Source: Corbicula japonica (Eukaryota > Mollusca > Bivalvia > Venerida > Cyrenidae). From it: a stretch of 64,000 nt of DNA. Shown piece by piece: positions 61,675-64,000 of this stretch. The notes beneath the pieces were generated by a model. That model saw only the letters and a list, made by a program, of their open reading frames with translations. It had not been told where the DNA came from and searched no databases. Both the position numbers and the translations under genes were made by a program. Where the stretch lies: positions 806,001 to 870,000 of the forward strand of contig JAZAYU010000170.1 of the NCBI GenBank assembly GCA_038501625.1. Direction: 5' to 3'. Numbering within the stretch: the first letter of the stretch is position 1; each line of letters begins with the position of its first letter.

Positions 61675-61929
61675 GTAAGTTTTCATGATTTATTGTCATC
61701 GTTTTTATATTAAATAAGTAGATGTCGCCATTACAAAAATATAATCACTGAAAGTGCTGGAAGCCAGCGGAGCGTAAACATAATCAAAATAAAACAACCC
61801 CATAATGTGCAATGTAACAGGACTTCCAGTTTTATTCCAGCCATTGTAAATATATAATATCTGAACAGAATGAAGAAACTCCTATGGAAGACATGTCATA
61901 TGCTTGCAAAATTGCAAAAAACACTTATA

Positions 61930-62124
61930 ATAAAACTGGTCAAATTATTTAACAAGATGGTCCATAGGACCCTATGTCGCTCACCTGTCAACACCTGCTC
62001 AAGAGTCAGTGGATGCAAATGCAATTGCCATAATAGCTTTCTTTGGCTCTTTCAATGGCCATAACTCTGGAATCCCTTATGGAATCTAGCCGGTTCAAGA
62101 AAGGAACCAAGATCTTATAGTAAC
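61930..62124 (+). repeat. Dispersed repeat next to the Gypsy LTR
   Basis: Contains ggccataactctggaat and gaaccaagatctta, phrases I associate with abundant bivalve repeats (recollection, not a search). Confidence 0.35.
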
Positions 62125-62358
62125 TGTTGTGTATCATACCAAGGGACATAACAATGCAGCTTCAGGAACACTCTTAGTACAAGAGTTGCTGTCACTGTGC
62201 TATATAATAAGCATGCCTCATTGTTTTAGATGCATTGTATTAAATACTCTCGTAGCACTTATATCATGTAGATTAAACTGTAGTAATCTATCAAAGCGTT
62301 ATTCATATTGGGCCTCGAACCCTTACCATGGATAAACCGTCAAGACAATGACATAACA
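62125..62358 (+). repeat. 5' LTR of a second Gypsy element
   Basis: Runs from TGTTGTGTATC to CATAACA, about 234 bp, directly before a primer-binding site. The left border is inferred from the TG...CA rule, since the 3' LTR lies outside the window. Confidence 0.55.
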
Positions 62359-62372
62359 TGGTGTCAGAAGTG
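62359..62372 (+). other. Primer-binding site, probably tRNA-Leu
   Basis: TGGTGTCAGAAGTG follows the LTR immediately, the form typical of elements primed by tRNA-Leu. Confidence 0.6.
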
Positions 62373-62597
62373 AACTTATGGACTTACATTTAATTGTAAA
62401 TGTGGACTTACATTGAATTGTAATTCAGAAGCGTTGTAATTTCATTAATTTGAAAACTGACAATTGTCGGACTTGCACTACATTGTTAATGTAATGGGCT
62501 TACATTCAATTGTAAACATGGATTATTTGTCTTGAAATTGTTACTAGACAGTGTGAAATCAAAATCGTTGGAATTAAATAAAGCCATAAGAAGAAAA

Positions 62598-64000
62598 ATG
62601 GCAAAATTATCACCTCCAGAAATTTTGATTTTACAAACCCGAGCAAATGGGATGAGTGGAAGCAAAGGTTTTCATTCCACAGAACAGCATCCAAGCTACA
62701 TAAAGACGATGGAGACATTCAGGTGGCGACATTAATATACACAATGGGTCAGAATGCTGACAATTTGATGAAATCATTCAATTTATCAGATGACGACAAA
62801 AAGAAATATGACACTGTCTTGGGAGAATTCGATAAGTATTTTAATCCTAAGAAAAATGTTATCCACGAGCGTGCCAAATTCCATTCGAGACGGCAAAACC
62901 AAGGGGAAACTGTAGAGTCGTTCATTCGATCACTGTACGAATTATCAGAAAACTGTGCTTTTCCGGGAGACACTAAAGTTGAACAAATTAGAGACAGGAT
63001 AGTTATCGGAATTCTTGACTTGAATTTGTCAGAAAAGATGCAACTGGAATCTGAGCTGACACTTGAAAAGGCTATTCAAATGGCTAGGCAGAGCGAAATT
63101 GTTAAACTTCAAATCAAAGATCAACATAGCACCGAGCAAGGGACAGCGGATGAGGTCAGCCGAGGAGCACGACCAGAACAACATTGGGGTGGACAACGGG
63201 GGCAACATCAGAATACAAGCAACAAAAAGCAACAACCCATGTCTGAAGGACAGAAACAATGTTCTAGGTGTAACCGTAAACATATTCAGGGAAAGTGCCC
63301 TGCGAAAGGGAAAAGCTGTTACAAATGTGAAAAGATGGATCACTTTGCTATATGCTGCAGAACAAAAACACTAAATGAACTTTCAGATCAGAGTGATTTT
63401 CTGGGAGCAATAGAAACAGGAGAGAATGGCTCATGGAACACAAAGTTGAAGGTGAGACATAATTATATCAGTTTCAAAATCGACACTGGTGCAGATGTAA
63501 CTGTAATTTCAGAAAATGTGTTTAAGTCCCTGAACATACCACAATTGCGGAAAACAAATAGAAAGTTGTTTGGTCCGGGAAACAAGCAATTAAATGTTCT
63601 AGGCACGTTCACCGAAACGTTGTCAAATGAGTCATATATGACAGCCGAAAAAATATTTGTAGTACGCGGGATTAACAGGTGTCTGTTAGGTCGACCAGCG
63701 ATAACCGGTTTAAGATTAATCAGCTTAAATACCGTTGATGAAATCATTTCACTAGAGTCTGTTAGACGTGATCATCCATCGCTATTTAACGAATTAGGAC
63801 TGTTGGGAGGAGAGTACTGCATTTCTTTGAATGATGGCGCAAAGCCATATTCACTCAATGTACCGCGTCGCGTACCGATTCCATTACTTCCTAAAGTCAA
63901 ACTTGAACTTGAGAAAATGGAAAAGTCCAATGTCATTTTTAGGGTAGACCAGCCCACAGACTGGTGTGCAGGCATGGTTTGTGTGCCCAAGAGCAATGGA
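62598..64000 (+). CDS. Gag-pol of the second Ty3/Gypsy element (runs off the window)
   Basis: From 62621 to the window end there is no stop codon for 460 codons. Order: gag (NPSKWDEWKQRF), two zinc knuckles near 63256 (short CX2CX3HX4C) and 63320 (CX2CX4HX4C), an aspartic protease with FKIDTGADVTVIS (63474-63512), the linker, and the start of RT (NVIFRVDQPTDWCAGMVCVP). The likely ATG at 62598 (MAKLSPPE) is one frame off, with a small indel near 62618, so the start is damaged or lies elsewhere. The open frame suggests a young insertion within the intron of the putative fourth ART gene. Confidence 0.85.

Overview
The window reads as nuclear DNA of an invertebrate animal, most likely a lophotrochozoan and probably a bivalve mollusc. 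It is AT-rich, genes are sparse and eukaryotic in form (GT-AG introns, short first exons, an AATAAA signal), and most of the rest is transposon debris of kinds common in bivalves: Ty3/Gypsy elements, many 3' fragments of a reverse-transcriptase element that is probably Penelope-like, MITEs, a foldback element and a 6-kb satellite. The species assignment is inference; no search could be run.

The genes that can be recognised belong to one biochemical theme, reversible mono-ADP-ribosylation of arginine. Writers are ADP-ribosyltransferases of the R-S-E class with an ankyrin-like N-terminal part: ART1 (exon 2 at 72-1239, +), ART2 (15864-17155, -, two opposite homopolymer frameshifts), an ART relic (about 34715-34978, +), ART3 (36808-40009, +, two exons) and what looks like exon 1 of a fourth gene (61652-61674, +) whose body would lie beyond the right edge. 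Erasers are four single-exon ADP-ribosyl-arginine hydrolases of the ADPRH/ARH1 type, all on the minus strand: ARH1 (19945-21075), ARH2 (23930-25465, with an unusual acidic repeat tail), ARH3 (31054-32181) and ARH4 (58407-59498). The names ART1-3 and ARH1-4 number copies in this window and do not imply orthology with human genes.

The layout suggests repeated duplication of a writer-eraser module. ARH3 (-) faces the ART relic and ART3 (+), and ARH4 (-) faces the fourth ART exon (+), so the divergent arrangement occurs twice. Short GAAA-repeat motifs matching interferon-stimulated response elements or IRF sites lie just upstream of most of the genes. The best is a perfect triple repeat 35 bp before the ARH3 start. 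If functional, writers and erasers would be co-induced in innate immunity. This is the main candidate for an undescribed system here.

Mobile DNA by region: a 2.2-kb element with CACGGTG ends (1594-3788); a 2.6-kb foldback element (4343-6978) inserted in a copy of the reverse-transcriptase repeat, with an empty-site paralogue at 28 kb; a nested inverted-repeat complex carrying tRNA-like segments (10655-14480); MITEs at 35.8, 37.7 and 55.1 kb; a dead Gypsy element with short LTRs (42246-48015); an alternating-orientation satellite (48853-54880); and the 5' part of a Gypsy element with a long open gag-pol frame running off the right end (62125-64000).
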